DNA of 64,000 nt from Denitratisoma oestradiolicum (GTDB lineage Bacteria > Pseudomonadota > Gammaproteobacteria > Burkholderiales > Rhodocyclaceae): the NCBI RefSeq assembly GCF_902813185.1, contig NZ_LR778301.1:3948001-4012000 (forward strand). The letters are read 5' to 3'. Made by a program: the position numbers and the translations under genes. The notes beneath the pieces are model-generated. The model saw only the letters and a list, made by a program, of their open reading frames with translations. It was not told the DNA's origin and made no database searches. Below are positions 8,286-17,133 of this stretch, piece after piece; the first letter of the stretch is position 1, and every line of letters begins with the position of its first letter.

Positions 8286-8600
8286 TTACTTCGCCGCCTG
8301 GGCGTCGTTCTCGCACTTCTTGATGAAGGCCCCCTTGGCGGCCCCGGCCAGTTTCTTCTCCTGGGCCATGCTCTCGCAATTGGCGTTCGGTGCCTTGGCG
8401 GGCTCCGGCTTGGCCTCGCCACCCTTGGCGGAGAGGCAGTCCTTCATGAAGGCCTTGCGGGCATCCCCCTTCATGTCCTTGACCTTGGCCTCGGCATTGC
8501 AGGCCTTCATCTTTTCCTGTTGTGCCTTCTGGGCCTCGCTGGCGGCCTGGGCGCCAACGGCGAGGAACGTGATACAGGCGAGAACAATCAGCTTTTTCAT
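8286..8600 (-). CDS. PsiF-repeat periplasmic protein
   Basis: The 104-residue protein begins with a clear signal peptide (MKKLIVLACITFLAVGAQA). It then carries two PsiF-type repeats with paired cysteines: CNAEAKVKDMKGDARKAFMK...C and CESMAQEKKLAGAAKGAFIKK.C. Each is a short helical motif closed by Cys and rich in Lys and Ala. The founding member is phosphate-starvation-induced, but its function is unknown. AGGAG stands upstream of the ATG at 8600. The protein lies convergent to nothing essential and is probably monocistronic. Confidence 0.85.
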   Translation of the reverse strand: MKKLIVLACITFLAVGAQAASEAQKAQQEKMKACNAEAKVKDMKGDARKAFMKDCLSAKGGEAKPEPAKAPNANCESMAQEKKLAGAAKGAFIKKCENDAQAAK

Positions 8601-8730
8601 GGCGAAACTCCTGAGTGTGATGAAAGGGAGAATTTGCCGGGACGAGGCAAATCTACGACGCGCCATCATGCCATCAGCAAATCCAGATCGCATATTACGC
8701 CAGGCATCGGCCGTAAGTCACGGGTAGCGC

Positions 8731-9675
8731 TCAAATGTCGCCGGCGCCAGCTTCCAGGGCCTGCTGCTGACGATCTAGGAATTCCTGCATGCAATCGATA
8801 CCGCGCAGTTGCAGGATGGTGGAGCGCACCGCCGTTTCCACCAGCACCGCCAGATTGCGACCGGCCGCCACAGGGATGGTGACACGACGAATCGGCACCC
8901 CCAGGATGGTTTCGTTCTGGGCATCCAGAGGCAGGCGGGCGGCCTGGGGCACGCCGGCCTGAGGGCGCTGCAGATGGCAGATCAGGCGCAGGCGCATCTT
9001 GCGCCGGCAGGCGGTTTCACCAAATACGGTGCGAATGTTGAGCAGGCCGAGGCCGCGAACCTCGATGAAGTCCATCAGCAGCTCGGGGCAATGTCCTTCC
9101 AGGGCCTCGGGGGAGAGGCGGGAAACTTCCACCACGTCGTCCGCCACCAAGCCATGGCCCCGGGTGATCAACTCCAGGGCCAGTTCACTCTTGCCCACGC
9201 CGGAGTCCCCGGTCAGCAGGACACCCAGACCCAGCACATCCATGAAGACCCCATGGAGCGAGATGGTCTCGGCAAATTCCCGCGACAGGTAAAGGCGCAG
9301 GGCATCGATCACCAGGGCCGCCGGCTGGGGCGTGGAGAACAGTGGAAGATTGCCCTTTGCACATTCTTCCTGCACGAAATAGGGAACTTCGCAGCCGTCG
9401 GCCACGATCAGGCCCGGGGAGCAGGCAGCAATGAAGTCCTGCAGCTGCTGGCGCATTTTCCTCTCGGGAGTGCGCTGGGTCCAGGCGATCTCGGGGGTGC
9501 CGAAGACCTGGAGCCGCTCGGGATGGATCACATTGACGTGGCCCACCAGATCGGCTGGCGAAATATCGTCCCGAGCCACGAGGATGGGATGGTGCAGGTT
9601 GCCGCAGATATGGGTCAGCGACAGACGCTCGCGCTTGGCCTCGAACAGCTCGGCGATGGTCAGCTTGCGCGCCAT
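8731..9675 (-). CDS. hprK: HPr kinase/phosphorylase
   Basis: The 314-residue bifunctional enzyme phosphorylates HPr on serine with ATP or pyrophosphate and reverses the reaction. The P-loop GDSGVGKS is at 156-163, and the catalytic-region His141 precedes it (ISLHGVFMDV). The C-terminal EVRGLGLLNI is also diagnostic. Its start overlaps ptsN by 16 bp in the rpoN-hpf-ptsN-hprK block typical of proteobacteria. There it belongs to the nitrogen-type PTS control circuit rather than sugar transport. Confidence 0.95.
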   Translation of the reverse strand: MARKLTIAELFEAKRERLSLTHICGNLHHPILVARDDISPADLVGHVNVIHPERLQVFGTPEIAWTQRTPERKMRQQLQDFIAACSPGLIVADGCEVPYFVQEECAKGNLPLFSTPQPAALVIDALRLYLSREFAETISLHGVFMDVLGLGVLLTGDSGVGKSELALELITRGHGLVADDVVEVSRLSPEALEGHCPELLMDFIEVRGLGLLNIRTVFGETACRRKMRLRLICHLQRPQAGVPQAARLPLDAQNETILGVPIRRVTIPVAAGRNLAVLVETAVRSTILQLRGIDCMQEFLDRQQQALEAGAGDI

Positions 9676-10118
9676 TGGGCAAACAGGGTGTGAAGGGCAG
9701 CACCGTCCGGCGCCGCCGCCAGGGCCTCGCGGAAGGCCCGATCGGAGAACATCTGTGCCAGTTCCGAGAGCAGTTGCAGATGCCGCTCGGTGGCGGCTTC
9801 CGGCACCAACAGCACGAACAGCAGGCCAACCGGCTGACCGTCGGGGGAGTCGAAGGGCACGGGCATGGCCAGGCGCAAAAAGGCCCCCACGGCCTCTTTG
9901 ATACCCTTGATGCGTCCATGGGGGATGGCAACGCCTTGCCCCAGGCCAGTGGAACCCAGCTTCTCCCGAGCGAACAGGGCATCGTAGACGGTGGCCCGGG
10001 CGATGCCATGCCGGTTTTCGAACAGCAAACCCGCCTGCTCGAAAACCCGTTTCTTGCTGCTGGCATCCAGATCCACCAGGATGTTGTCTACCGGCAATGT
10101 TTTTGCAATCTGATTCAT
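9660..10118 (-). CDS. ptsN: PTS IIA-like nitrogen-regulatory protein PtsN
   Basis: The 152-residue IIA(Ntr) protein carries the phosphorylatable His67 in GVAIPHGRI, inside the IIA fold of the fructose/mannitol family. It regulates potassium homeostasis and nitrogen-related processes through its phosphorylation state. It overlaps hprK at its 3' end and lies 130 bp downstream of hpf. No gene was seen in that gap. Confidence 0.93.
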   Translation of the reverse strand: MNQIAKTLPVDNILVDLDASSKKRVFEQAGLLFENRHGIARATVYDALFAREKLGSTGLGQGVAIPHGRIKGIKEAVGAFLRLAMPVPFDSPDGQPVGLLFVLLVPEAATERHLQLLSELAQMFSDRAFREALAAAPDGAALHTLFAQWRAS

Positions 10119-10248
10119 CGGAATCGGTCAGGACCGTCGCAGCGATGGGGCGGGATGCACCTTACAGGGAAACCCCCACCCATTGATCAGGGTAAAGGGC
10201 GCCTATTGGAGTGCTTTTCACCGCATCGCCGCTATGTCCGCAAAAAGG

Positions 10249-10563
10249 TCACTCGGTCGGATGATGCTTGTCCCGGGCATGCTCGGTGACCCGTTCCTTG
10301 TGACGCACCACCTGACGGTCGAGCTTGTCCACCATGGCGTCGATGGCAGCGTAGAGATCATCATCGGTGGCGTCGGCATAAATGTCCTTACCCTTCACGT
10401 GCAGGGTGACTTCCGCCTTCTGGCGCATTTTTTCCACGGAAAGGATGACGTGGACACTGGTGACATGGTCGAAATGACGAATCACGCGGTCGAGTTTGCC
10501 GGTGGCGTAATCGTGGATGGCGGGGGTGACCTCCACGTGATGGCCGGTAATGTTCAGGTTCAT
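10249..10563 (-). CDS. hpf: ribosome hibernation-promoting factor (sigma-54 modulation protein)
   Basis: The 104-residue protein begins MNLNITGHHVEVTPAI, the typical start of the HPF/YfiA fold. It contains IYADATDDDLYAAIDAMVDKLDRQV, the conserved C-terminal helix. It binds the small ribosomal subunit in stationary phase and promotes dimerisation or inactivation. The short length fits the short-HPF class. A good ribosome site (AAGGAGAC) precedes the ATG at 10563, and the gene sits 11 bp after rpoN in the same operon. Confidence 0.93.
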   Translation of the reverse strand: MNLNITGHHVEVTPAIHDYATGKLDRVIRHFDHVTSVHVILSVEKMRQKAEVTLHVKGKDIYADATDDDLYAAIDAMVDKLDRQVVRHKERVTEHARDKHHPTE

Positions 10564-10574
10564 GGTGTCTCCTT

Positions 10575-12011
10575 TCAGAGCGTCTTTCTCAGGTTGACCG
10601 GCGGGATGTTCAGGGATTCGCGGTACTTGGCGACGGTACGCCGCGCCACCACAATACCCTGCTCGCCGAGGATTTCCGCGAGCCGGCTGTCCGAGAGCGG
10701 CTTCTTGCCGTTCTCGGCGCCGACCAACTGCTTGATCAGCGCCCGGATCGCGGTACTGGAGGCCGCGCCGCCGCTATCGGTGGCGACGTGGCTGCCAAAA
10801 AAGTATTTGAGTTCAAAAATGCCCCGGGGACTGGCCAGGTATTTCTGGGTGGTCACCCGGGAGATGGTGGATTCGTGCAGTCCCACCGTGTCGGCGATTT
10901 CCCGCAGGGTCAGGGGCCGCATGGCCACTTCGCCATGGTCGAAAAAAGCCCGCTGTCGATCCACGATGGCCTGGGTCACCCGCAGGATGGTGTCGAAACG
11001 CTGCTGCACGTTCTTGATCAGCCACTTGGCTTCCTGCAGGTGGCCTGCCAGGCTGCTGCCCCGGTTCTGGCGCAGGATATTGGCATAGAGCCGGTTGATG
11101 CGCAGCCGGGGCATGGCCTCGCCGTTGAGGCTGGCCAGCCACTGACCACGCAGCTTGCGCACCACCACATCGGGCACGATGTAGCGGGTATCCAGGGCCG
11201 CGTACTGGGCGCCGGGCCGGGGGTTCAGGGTGAGGATCAGGGCCTGGGCGTCCCGCAACTCGTCGTCGGAACAGTTCAGGGCTTTCTTGATGCGGATGAA
11301 ATCCCGCGCCGCCAGTTGGTCCAGATGATCCCTGACGAGAGTCCGGGCGAGTTCCTTGGCCGGACAGTCGGGCCGGGCCAACAGTTGGAGCTCCAGGCAC
11401 TCCCGCGGGTTGCGGGCACCGATACCCGCCGGATCGAAATGCTGCAAATGGCGCAGGGCGATCTGCAATTCCTCCAGTTGCTCCTCCCGGTCACCGCCGA
11501 AATCCTCAGGCAGCAGATCCAGCAAATCCTCCAGGGACTGGGTCAGGTAGCCATCCTCGTCCAGAGCCTCCACCAGAAAGGCCACCAGAGCCCGCTCCCG
11601 GGCGCTGACCTGGGTCAGGGCCATCTGGGTCAGCAGGTGATCCCGCAGGCTGGTGGCTGCGGCCTGAATATCCCCGGCATCGCTGTCGTCATCCGGATCC
11701 CGGTTGTTGCCATGGCCCATGGGCAGCTCACTGCCCCAGCCGGGTTCGTCGCCTTCCGGGCCAGGGGGCGTGTCATCCCGCTCGGGAGGCGCTTCGGGGG
11801 TTGTGGTCTGGGTAAGAAGGTCCGCGGGGGGGGCGAAGGCGGCACCGTCGTCGCCCGGCTCAACACGTTCCAGCAGGGGATTTTCCTGAAGGAACTGCTC
11901 GATTTCCTGGTTGAGTTCCAGCGTGGACAGTTGCAGCAGCCGGATCGACTGTTGCAACTGGGGCGTCAGGGCCAGGTGTTGGGAGAGCTTGAGCTGAAGC
12001 GTCTGTTTCAT
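10575..12011 (-). CDS. rpoN: RNA polymerase sigma-54 factor
   Basis: The 478-residue sigma factor has the Gln/Leu-rich region I (LKLSQHLALTPQLQQSIRLL) that contacts activators. An acidic region II at about 50-115 follows, and then the core-binding and DNA-binding regions. The RpoN box ARRTVAKYR is at about 456-464 near the C-terminus. It directs transcription from -24/-12 promoters that need AAA+ activators. It starts two bases after the lptB stop, so it is probably co-transcribed with it. Confidence 0.96.
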   Translation of the reverse strand: MKQTLQLKLSQHLALTPQLQQSIRLLQLSTLELNQEIEQFLQENPLLERVEPGDDGAAFAPPADLLTQTTTPEAPPERDDTPPGPEGDEPGWGSELPMGHGNNRDPDDDSDAGDIQAAATSLRDHLLTQMALTQVSARERALVAFLVEALDEDGYLTQSLEDLLDLLPEDFGGDREEQLEELQIALRHLQHFDPAGIGARNPRECLELQLLARPDCPAKELARTLVRDHLDQLAARDFIRIKKALNCSDDELRDAQALILTLNPRPGAQYAALDTRYIVPDVVVRKLRGQWLASLNGEAMPRLRINRLYANILRQNRGSSLAGHLQEAKWLIKNVQQRFDTILRVTQAIVDRQRAFFDHGEVAMRPLTLREIADTVGLHESTISRVTTQKYLASPRGIFELKYFFGSHVATDSGGAASSTAIRALIKQLVGAENGKKPLSDSRLAEILGEQGIVVARRTVAKYRESLNIPPVNLRKTL

Positions 12012-12013
12012 GA

Positions 12014-12736
12014 CTACATGCGGAAATTTTCACCAAGGTACACCCGCCGCACGCTCTCATTATGAACGATTTCCTCGGGCCGGCCAGAAGCCAGCACCTC
12101 GCCTTCGTTGATGATGGTGGCCCGGTCGCAGATGCCCAGGGTTTCCCGCACATTGTGGTCGGTGATCAACACCCCGATGCCCCTCTCCTTGAGGAAGCGG
12201 ATGATCTTCTGGATGTCCAGCACGGCAATCGGGTCCACCCCGGCAAAAGGTTCATCCAGCAGGATGAAGCGAGGTTCGGTGGCCAGGGCCCGAGCGATCT
12301 CCACCCGGCGCCGCTCGCCGCCGGAAAGGGAAATGGCGGCGCTGTCCTGGATATGGGAGATATGCAGTTCCTGCAACAGGTAGTCGAGACGCCCTTCCAC
12401 CTGCTGCTCATCCAGTCCCTGCAATTCCAGCACGGCCCTGATGTTCTCGGCCACGGTGAGACGGCGGAACACCGAATTCTCCTGGGGCAGGTAGGACAAT
12501 CCCAGCCGGGCCCGACGGTGAATGGGCATGTGGGTCAGAGTCTGATCCCCCAGCTGGATAGCGCCGCCATCCGAGGCCACCAGGCCCACGATCATGTAGA
12601 AGCAGGTGGTCTTGCCGGCGCCGTTGGGACCCAGCAGGCCCACCACCTCGCCGCCATTGACGTCGAAGGAGACATCCTTCACCACGGTGCGCGATTTGTA
12701 TTTCTTGCGCAGATTGCTGGCGCTGAGTTTAGTCAT
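12014..12736 (-). CDS. lptB: LPS export ABC transporter ATP-binding protein LptB
   Basis: The 240-residue ATPase powers lipopolysaccharide extraction with LptFG. Walker A is GPNGAGKT at 36-43, the signature is [15 protein letters not shown], and Walker B is [13 protein letters not shown]. In most relatives lptC and lptA lie directly upstream. Here the upstream side is a tandem GC-rich repeat and then recX/recA, so lptA and lptC must be elsewhere. The lptB-rpoN junction itself is conserved. Confidence 0.95.
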   Translation of the reverse strand: MTKLSASNLRKKYKSRTVVKDVSFDVNGGEVVGLLGPNGAGKTTCFYMIVGLVASDGGAIQLGDQTLTHMPIHRRARLGLSYLPQENSVFRRLTVAENIRAVLELQGLDEQQVEGRLDYLLQELHISHIQDSAAISLSGGERRRVEIARALATEPRFILLDEPFAGVDPIAVLDIQKIIRFLKERGIGVLITDHNVRETLGICDRATIINEGEVLASGRPEEIVHNESVRRVYLGENFRM

Positions 12737-12741
12737 AAGTT

Positions 12742-12955
12742 ACCCACCCCCCGGCCCCCGCCCCCAAGGCGGGGGTGACGGGTGTTCGCCGCCATGCGGC
12801 TCGGGGCGTACTCTGCGCCACCCTTGGGGCGGCCCGGCGGGTGGTTTGAAGTGCCCTCCCCCCATCCCCCGCCCCGAGGGCGGGGGTGACGGATGCTCGC
12901 CGCCATGCGGCTCGGGGCGTACTCTGCGCCACCCTTGGGGCGGCCCGGCGGGTGA
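12742..12955. repeat. two tandem copies of a ~100-bp GC-rich repeat
   Basis: Unit A (about 12742-12844) and unit B (about 12854-12955) share a C-run followed by GGCGGGGGTGACGG. Both continue with the same CGCCGCCATGCGGCTC, GGGGCGTACTCTGCGCC and CTTGGGGCGGCCCGGCGG segments. The two differ at only a few positions. A related copy lies inside nusB (17562-17668). The block fills the entire gap between lptB and recX and marks a change from the usual gene order. Confidence 0.85.
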
Positions 12956-12958
12956 CGC

Positions 12959-13393
12959 TCATTCTGCGGATTCCTTCAACACTTTGCGGATCAGTTCTGT
13001 GCCGAAACCCCGTGATTGCAGAAAGCGGGCCTGGCGCGCCCATTCCCTGGCATCGGCCGGGGGGGCGGCAAATTTCCGTGCCCAGATGGCCCGAGCTCGG
13101 GCCATTTCGTCGGGGAGGTCGGCCTCACGCAGGCTGGCGGCGATCAGTTCCTCATCCACGCCCTTGGTGCGCAAGGTCTGGCGCAGCCGGGCGGCGCCCA
13201 GGCGCTCACCATGACTACGCAGGTAGCTCTGGGCGAAACGGGCATCGGAGAGCAGGTTGGTGTCTTGCAGTTCGGTCAGCACAATATCCACTTCTTCGGG
13301 GCTGCCGTAGGGGGACAGCTTGCGCGCCAGCTCGGCCCGGCTGTGTTCCCGCCGGGCCAGAAGCCGGATGGCGCGAGGTTTCAGATCATTCAC
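12959..13393 (-). CDS. recX: regulatory protein RecX
   Basis: The 144-residue protein is built of RecX three-helix repeats ([48 protein letters not shown]). It caps RecA filaments and limits strand exchange. Its start overlaps the recA stop by four bases, so expression is coupled to recA. The stop lies only four bases beyond the tandem repeat. Confidence 0.92.
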   Translation of the reverse strand: MNDLKPRAIRLLARREHSRAELARKLSPYGSPEEVDIVLTELQDTNLLSDARFAQSYLRSHGERLGAARLRQTLRTKGVDEELIAASLREADLPDEMARARAIWARKFAAPPADAREWARQARFLQSRGFGTELIRKVLKESAE

Positions 13394-14415
13394 GCGGCGT
13401 CCGCATTAACGCCCGGTGACAGCACGCTGACCCCCAGGGCGGTACGAACCTTGTTCTCGATCTCCTGGGCCAGCTCGGGACGCTCCCGCAGGAACTCCCG
13501 GGCGTTGTCCTTGCCCTGGCCGATCTTCTCGCCGTTGTAGGCGTACCAGGCCCCGGACTTGTCCACAATCTTGTTATCCACACCCAGATCGATGATCTCG
13601 CCTTCCCGGGAAATGCCTTCCCCGTAGAGGATGTCGAAATGGGCTTCACGGAAGGGAGGCGCCACCTTGTTCTTCACCACCTTGACCCGGGTCTCGTTGC
13701 CCACCACCTCGTCGCCCTTCTTGATGGCGCCGGTGCGGCGGATATCCATGCGCACCGAGGCGTAGAACTTCAACGCGTTGCCGCCGGTGGTGGTCTCGGG
13801 ATTGCCGAACATGACGCCAATCTTCATGCGGATCTGGTTGATGAAAATCACCAGGGTGTTGGTGCGCTTGATGTTGGAGGTGAGCTTGCGCAGGGCCTGG
13901 GACATCAGCCGGGCCTGAAGGCCGGGCAACTGGTCGCCCATTTCGCCCTCGATTTCCGCCTTGGGGGTCAGGGCCGCCACGGAGTCGATGACGATCAGGT
14001 CCACGCCGCCGGAACGCACCAGCATGTCGGTGATTTCCAGGCCCTGCTCGCCGGTATCGGGCTGGGAGATCAAGAGGTCGGGTACGTTGACGCCCAGCTT
14101 GGTGGCATAGGTCGGGTCCAGGGCGTTTTCGGCGTCGATATAGGCGGCCACACCGCCGGCTTTCTGGATTTCAGCCACCACCTGCAAACAGAGGGTGGTC
14201 TTGCCGGAGGACTCGGGACCATAGATTTCCACCACCCGGCCCCGGGGCAGGCCGCCGATGCCCAGGGCGATGTCCAGGCCCAGGGAACCGGTGGAGACCA
14301 CTTGCAGGTCGTTCTCGATCTGACCTTCGCCCATCTTCATGATGGAGCCCTTGCCGAATTGCTTTTCGATCTGGGCCAGAGCGGCCTGCAATGCCTTTGC
14401 CTTGTTGTCGTCCAT
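13390..14415 (-). CDS. recA: recombinase RecA
   Basis: The 341-residue DNA-strand-exchange ATPase carries Walker A GPESSGKT at 66-73, VIDSVAAL for Walker B, and the L2-region [24 protein letters not shown]. It drives homologous recombination and activates the SOS response. The start at 14415 is preceded by AAAGGATGTTCC. I looked for an SOS box upstream and saw no convincing one in the 27 bp back to pncC. Confidence 0.98.
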   Translation of the reverse strand: MDDNKAKALQAALAQIEKQFGKGSIMKMGEGQIENDLQVVSTGSLGLDIALGIGGLPRGRVVEIYGPESSGKTTLCLQVVAEIQKAGGVAAYIDAENALDPTYATKLGVNVPDLLISQPDTGEQGLEITDMLVRSGGVDLIVIDSVAALTPKAEIEGEMGDQLPGLQARLMSQALRKLTSNIKRTNTLVIFINQIRMKIGVMFGNPETTTGGNALKFYASVRMDIRRTGAIKKGDEVVGNETRVKVVKNKVAPPFREAHFDILYGEGISREGEIIDLGVDNKIVDKSGAWYAYNGEKIGQGKDNAREFLRERPELAQEIENKVRTALGVSVLSPGVNADAA

Positions 14416-14442
14416 GGAACATCCTTTCGATAGTTGCGCGAA

Positions 14443-14955
14443 TTATGGCACAGTTCTTGCCGGCCTCGACCCCTCAAGCTGTGCCAGAAGTTGCTCCAGC
14501 CCATGGGTCACCGACTGATACCGAACCGCTTCCCGATCACCGCCGAAGCAGCAGCGCTGGGTCAGGGGCGCTTCGCCCCGCCAGCACCAGGCGAAGCATA
14601 CGGTGCCCACTGGCTTATCCGGTGAGCCACCGCCGGGCCCGGCGATTCCGGTAATCGCCAGTGAAATCATGGCATTGGAGTTTGCCAGGGCACCTTGGGC
14701 CATTTCCGCCACGGTTTCCAGGCTCACCGCGCCGGCTCGGGCCAGGGTGTCGGGACGCACCCCCAGTTGCCGTTCCTTGGTGTTATTGGAATAGGTGACA
14801 AAGCCCCCTTCGAACCAGTCGGAGCTGCCCGCCGTATGGGTGATCACTTGGGCCACCCAGCCGCCGGTGCAGGACTCGGCTGTGACCAAGGTGAGCCCTC
14901 CTGCCTTGAGGGCGGCACCCACTCGGGCTGACAGCTCGGCCAGGAGCGCATCCAT
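14443..14955 (-). CDS. pncC: nicotinamide-nucleotide amidohydrolase (CinA C-terminal family)
   Basis: The 170-residue single-domain protein matches the C-terminal half of CinA and deamidates NMN to NaMN in pyridine-nucleotide salvage. It shows TAESCTGG at 25-32 and ITGIAGPGGGSPDKPVGTVCFAW. The ATG at 14955 overlaps the pgpA stop as TGATG and was preferred over the GTG one codon earlier. It lies between pgpA and recA, a common arrangement for cinA-recA. Confidence 0.92.
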   Translation of the reverse strand: MDALLAELSARVGAALKAGGLTLVTAESCTGGWVAQVITHTAGSSDWFEGGFVTYSNNTKERQLGVRPDTLARAGAVSLETVAEMAQGALANSNAMISLAITGIAGPGGGSPDKPVGTVCFAWCWRGEAPLTQRCCFGGDREAVRYQSVTHGLEQLLAQLEGSRPARTVP

Positions 14956-15470
14956 CACAGTAGGTGGTCAGCGATATTCTTCAGGGCTGCCAGGGCCAGC
15001 AGCGTGTAGCCGGCCGCCACCAGGTCGTCCATCATCACCCCGAAACCGTTCTTCACCTGAGTATCGAACCAGCGGGCCGGCGGCGGCTTGACGATGTCGA
15101 AAAAGCGGAAGATCAGAAAGGCCATGAGCTGCCAGGCCAGGTCCGCCGGGGTGAACATCAACACCAGCCAGAAGGGCACGATCTCGTCCCAGACGATGGA
15201 GCCGTGGTCGCTGACCCCCAGATGGCGCCCGGTGATGTCGCAGACAATCACCCCCAGCACGAACATCACCGCCAGGGCTGCCAGGAACAGCAGATCCGTG
15301 GTGAACAGGGGGCGCAGCAGAGGATAGCAGGCCCAGGCGAAGGCGGTGCCGGCGGTGCCGGGGGCGAAACGGGACAGACCGCTGCCGAAACCGCAGGCGA
15401 TCAGGTGGGCCGGGTCGGTGAACAAAAAACCCAGGGGAGGAGGGGGAGCTTTAGCCATGGCAAGGGTCAT
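14955..15470 (-). CDS. pgpA: phosphatidylglycerophosphatase A
   Basis: The 171-residue inner-membrane enzyme removes the phosphate from phosphatidylglycerophosphate. It has GFGSGLSRFAPGTAGT near the N-terminus, the acidic VWDEIVPFW, and FRFFDIVKPPPARWFD, all typical of PgpA, plus about four hydrophobic segments. The start at 15470 (MTLAMAK) is used; a second ATG lies four codons in. thiL, its usual neighbour, is upstream but separated by an antiparallel lipoprotein gene. Confidence 0.93.
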   Translation of the reverse strand: MTLAMAKAPPPPLGFLFTDPAHLIACGFGSGLSRFAPGTAGTAFAWACYPLLRPLFTTDLLFLAALAVMFVLGVIVCDITGRHLGVSDHGSIVWDEIVPFWLVLMFTPADLAWQLMAFLIFRFFDIVKPPPARWFDTQVKNGFGVMMDDLVAAGYTLLALAALKNIADHLL

Positions 15471-15505
15471 AATGCTGGATGTGAATGGAACTTGTGGAGT
15501 ATCCC

Positions 15506-15994
15506 ATGGGGCGTGGGTCCAGCTGGTTGCTGAAATTTCTGTTGCGGCTGGGCGCGGCGCTGTTGCTGGTCAATCTGGCAGCCTGCGTGATGCCCAGGCT
15601 GCCGGTGTCGGCACCGAGAGCCGACGATCTGCACGAGCGCCTCTCCTACACCATTCGCAAGCATGGATTCGAGCATGGCATCATGAGTCGGCGGGAAATG
15701 GACCGGGACACGGATGCCATCTATATCCCCCTGGCCCTGGACACCGTCAAGCGGCAGCACGCCAGCCTGGACGACATGATCCTGGAACTGGCCCGCATCC
15801 TGAGCCTGCCCCGGTATGAGGACCTTCCCGTACTGGTCGAACTGGGCGCCAAGGACAAAGCGGACCGGGAGTACCTGCATGCCCGCATCAGAGAGGCCAT
15901 GGCCGGTCTGAGCAATGTGCAGGTGCGGGCCAATCCGGAGACCTTCAACGACATCACCATCACCGTGACTCATCCGCGGCTCCAGCAGCAATGA
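15506..15994 (+). CDS. putative lipoprotein, unknown function
   Basis: The 162-residue protein starts at an ATG with GGAG about ten bases upstream. A signal sequence ends in the lipobox LAAC, giving a lipidated Cys27. The mature part is charged and helical (MILELARILSLPRYEDLPVLVEL) and ends VQVRANPETFNDITITVTHP, suggesting a periplasmic domain. I do not recognise a family. It sits antiparallel between thiL and pgpA, overlaps the 3' end of thiL by 35 bp, and shares a short divergent promoter region with pgpA. Confidence 0.72.
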   Translation: MGRGSSWLLKFLLRLGAALLLVNLAACVMPRLPVSAPRADDLHERLSYTIRKHGFEHGIMSRREMDRDTDAIYIPLALDTVKRQHASLDDMILELARILSLPRYEDLPVLVELGAKDKADREYLHARIREAMAGLSNVQVRANPETFNDITITVTHPRLQQQ

Positions 15995-16982
15995 CCCCCA
16001 AGGCGCTCCCCGCCTCCCTCTCCCCGCTGAAATGATCGTAGCCCCGGCGCCCCGGCGCCAGGGACTGACCCCGGGCATCAAGCAGGACAAGACTGCCGGC
16101 GCCTGCCCCACCGATTTCCCCGATCCGGATGAGACCAATCCCCATGGCGGACCCCGCCGCCTCGATGGACTCCCGTTTCGTCGGCGGCGCGGTGAATAGC
16201 AGCTCGTAATCGTCCCCGCCCGCCAGTAGACAGTCCCGGGCCAGCTGGGCATCTGCGCAGGCCGCCAGGGCGGCACCGGGCATACACGCCAGATGCAGGG
16301 TGGCGGAAACCCCCGACTGTTCCAGGATGTGACCCAGGTCCGCCAGCAGGCCGTCGGAAATATCGATGGCGGCGCTGGCCAGACCCCGCAGGGCCAGCCC
16401 CAGGGCGACCCGGGGCTGGGGCCGGTGCAGGGCAGCCAGACAGTCAGCCTCGTAGGCCGGCGCCAGACGGGCGCGTCCCTGCAGGCAGGCCAGGCCCAGG
16501 GACGCCCGCCCCGGCTGGCCCGAGACCCAGACATCGTCGCCGGGCCGGGCACCGGAACGGCGCAGGGCCTGGCCGGCGGGCACTTCGCCGCAGAGGGTGA
16601 CACAAAGATTGAGAGGGCCCCGGGTGGTGTCGCCGCCGATCAGGTCGATGCCGAAGGTGTCCGCGCAGTCGAACAAGCCCCGGGCAAAAGCCGCCAGCCA
16701 GGCCTCGTCGACCTCGGGCAGGGCCAGGGCCAGCAACGCCCAACGCGGCTGCGCGCCCATCGCGGCCAGATCGGAGACATTCACCGCCAGGGTCTTCCAG
16801 CCCAGGGCCTCGGGATCGGTATCGGGCAGGAAATGGGTGCCTGCCACCAGCATGTCGGTGGAAATGGCCAGTTCCATGCCCGGGGCCGGCCGCAGCAGGG
16901 CCCCATCGTCGCCGACGCCCAGAATGGTGTGATGGACGGGGCGCCGGAAAAAGCGGTCGATCAGCGCGAATTCGGAAGGCAT
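15960..16982 (-). CDS. thiL: thiamine-monophosphate kinase
   Basis: The 340-residue ATP-dependent kinase makes thiamine diphosphate from thiamine monophosphate. The N-terminus SEFALIDRFF, the metal site GVGDDGALL, ISTDMLVAGTHF, and LIGGDTTRGPLNLCVT are all diagnostic of ThiL. The C-terminus (LAPGRRGYDHF...) overlaps the convergent lipoprotein gene. In relatives thiL directly precedes pgpA; the insertion here has interrupted that. Confidence 0.95.
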   Translation of the reverse strand: MPSEFALIDRFFRRPVHHTILGVGDDGALLRPAPGMELAISTDMLVAGTHFLPDTDPEALGWKTLAVNVSDLAAMGAQPRWALLALALPEVDEAWLAAFARGLFDCADTFGIDLIGGDTTRGPLNLCVTLCGEVPAGQALRRSGARPGDDVWVSGQPGRASLGLACLQGRARLAPAYEADCLAALHRPQPRVALGLALRGLASAAIDISDGLLADLGHILEQSGVSATLHLACMPGAALAACADAQLARDCLLAGGDDYELLFTAPPTKRESIEAAGSAMGIGLIRIGEIGGAGAGSLVLLDARGQSLAPGRRGYDHFSGEREAGSALGVIAAGAADESR

Positions 16983-17020
16983 GGCTTAACGTGAAAGTCG
17001 CCTTAGTGACTCACAAAGCG

Positions 17021-17066
17021 CTCCTCCCCCTTCACGGGGGAGGGGTTGAGGGAGAGGGCAACGGGC
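17021..17066. repeat. palindromic GC-rich repeat between thiL and nusB
   Basis: CCTCCCCC (17023-17030) is exactly inverted as GGGGGAGG (17036-17043) around TTCAC. It is followed by GGTTGAGGGAGAGGGCAAC, a purine-rich tail common to this class of intergenic repeat. It lies in the 150-bp gap downstream of nusB and may end its transcript. No gene is visible in the gap. Confidence 0.55.
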
Positions 17067-17133
17067 CTTGGCACTTTTCATTTTCCGGGGTGGTCGCGAT
17101 CCATGCCCGTTAGCCAGCCCCCGTCTGGAGGCT

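Noticed and set aside
12742..12955. Possible CRISPR array
   Set aside because: There are only two long units in tandem with no regular short repeats or unique spacers.
14416..14442. SOS (LexA) box upstream of recA
   Set aside because: No CTGT-N8-ACAG-type palindrome is present in the short gap.
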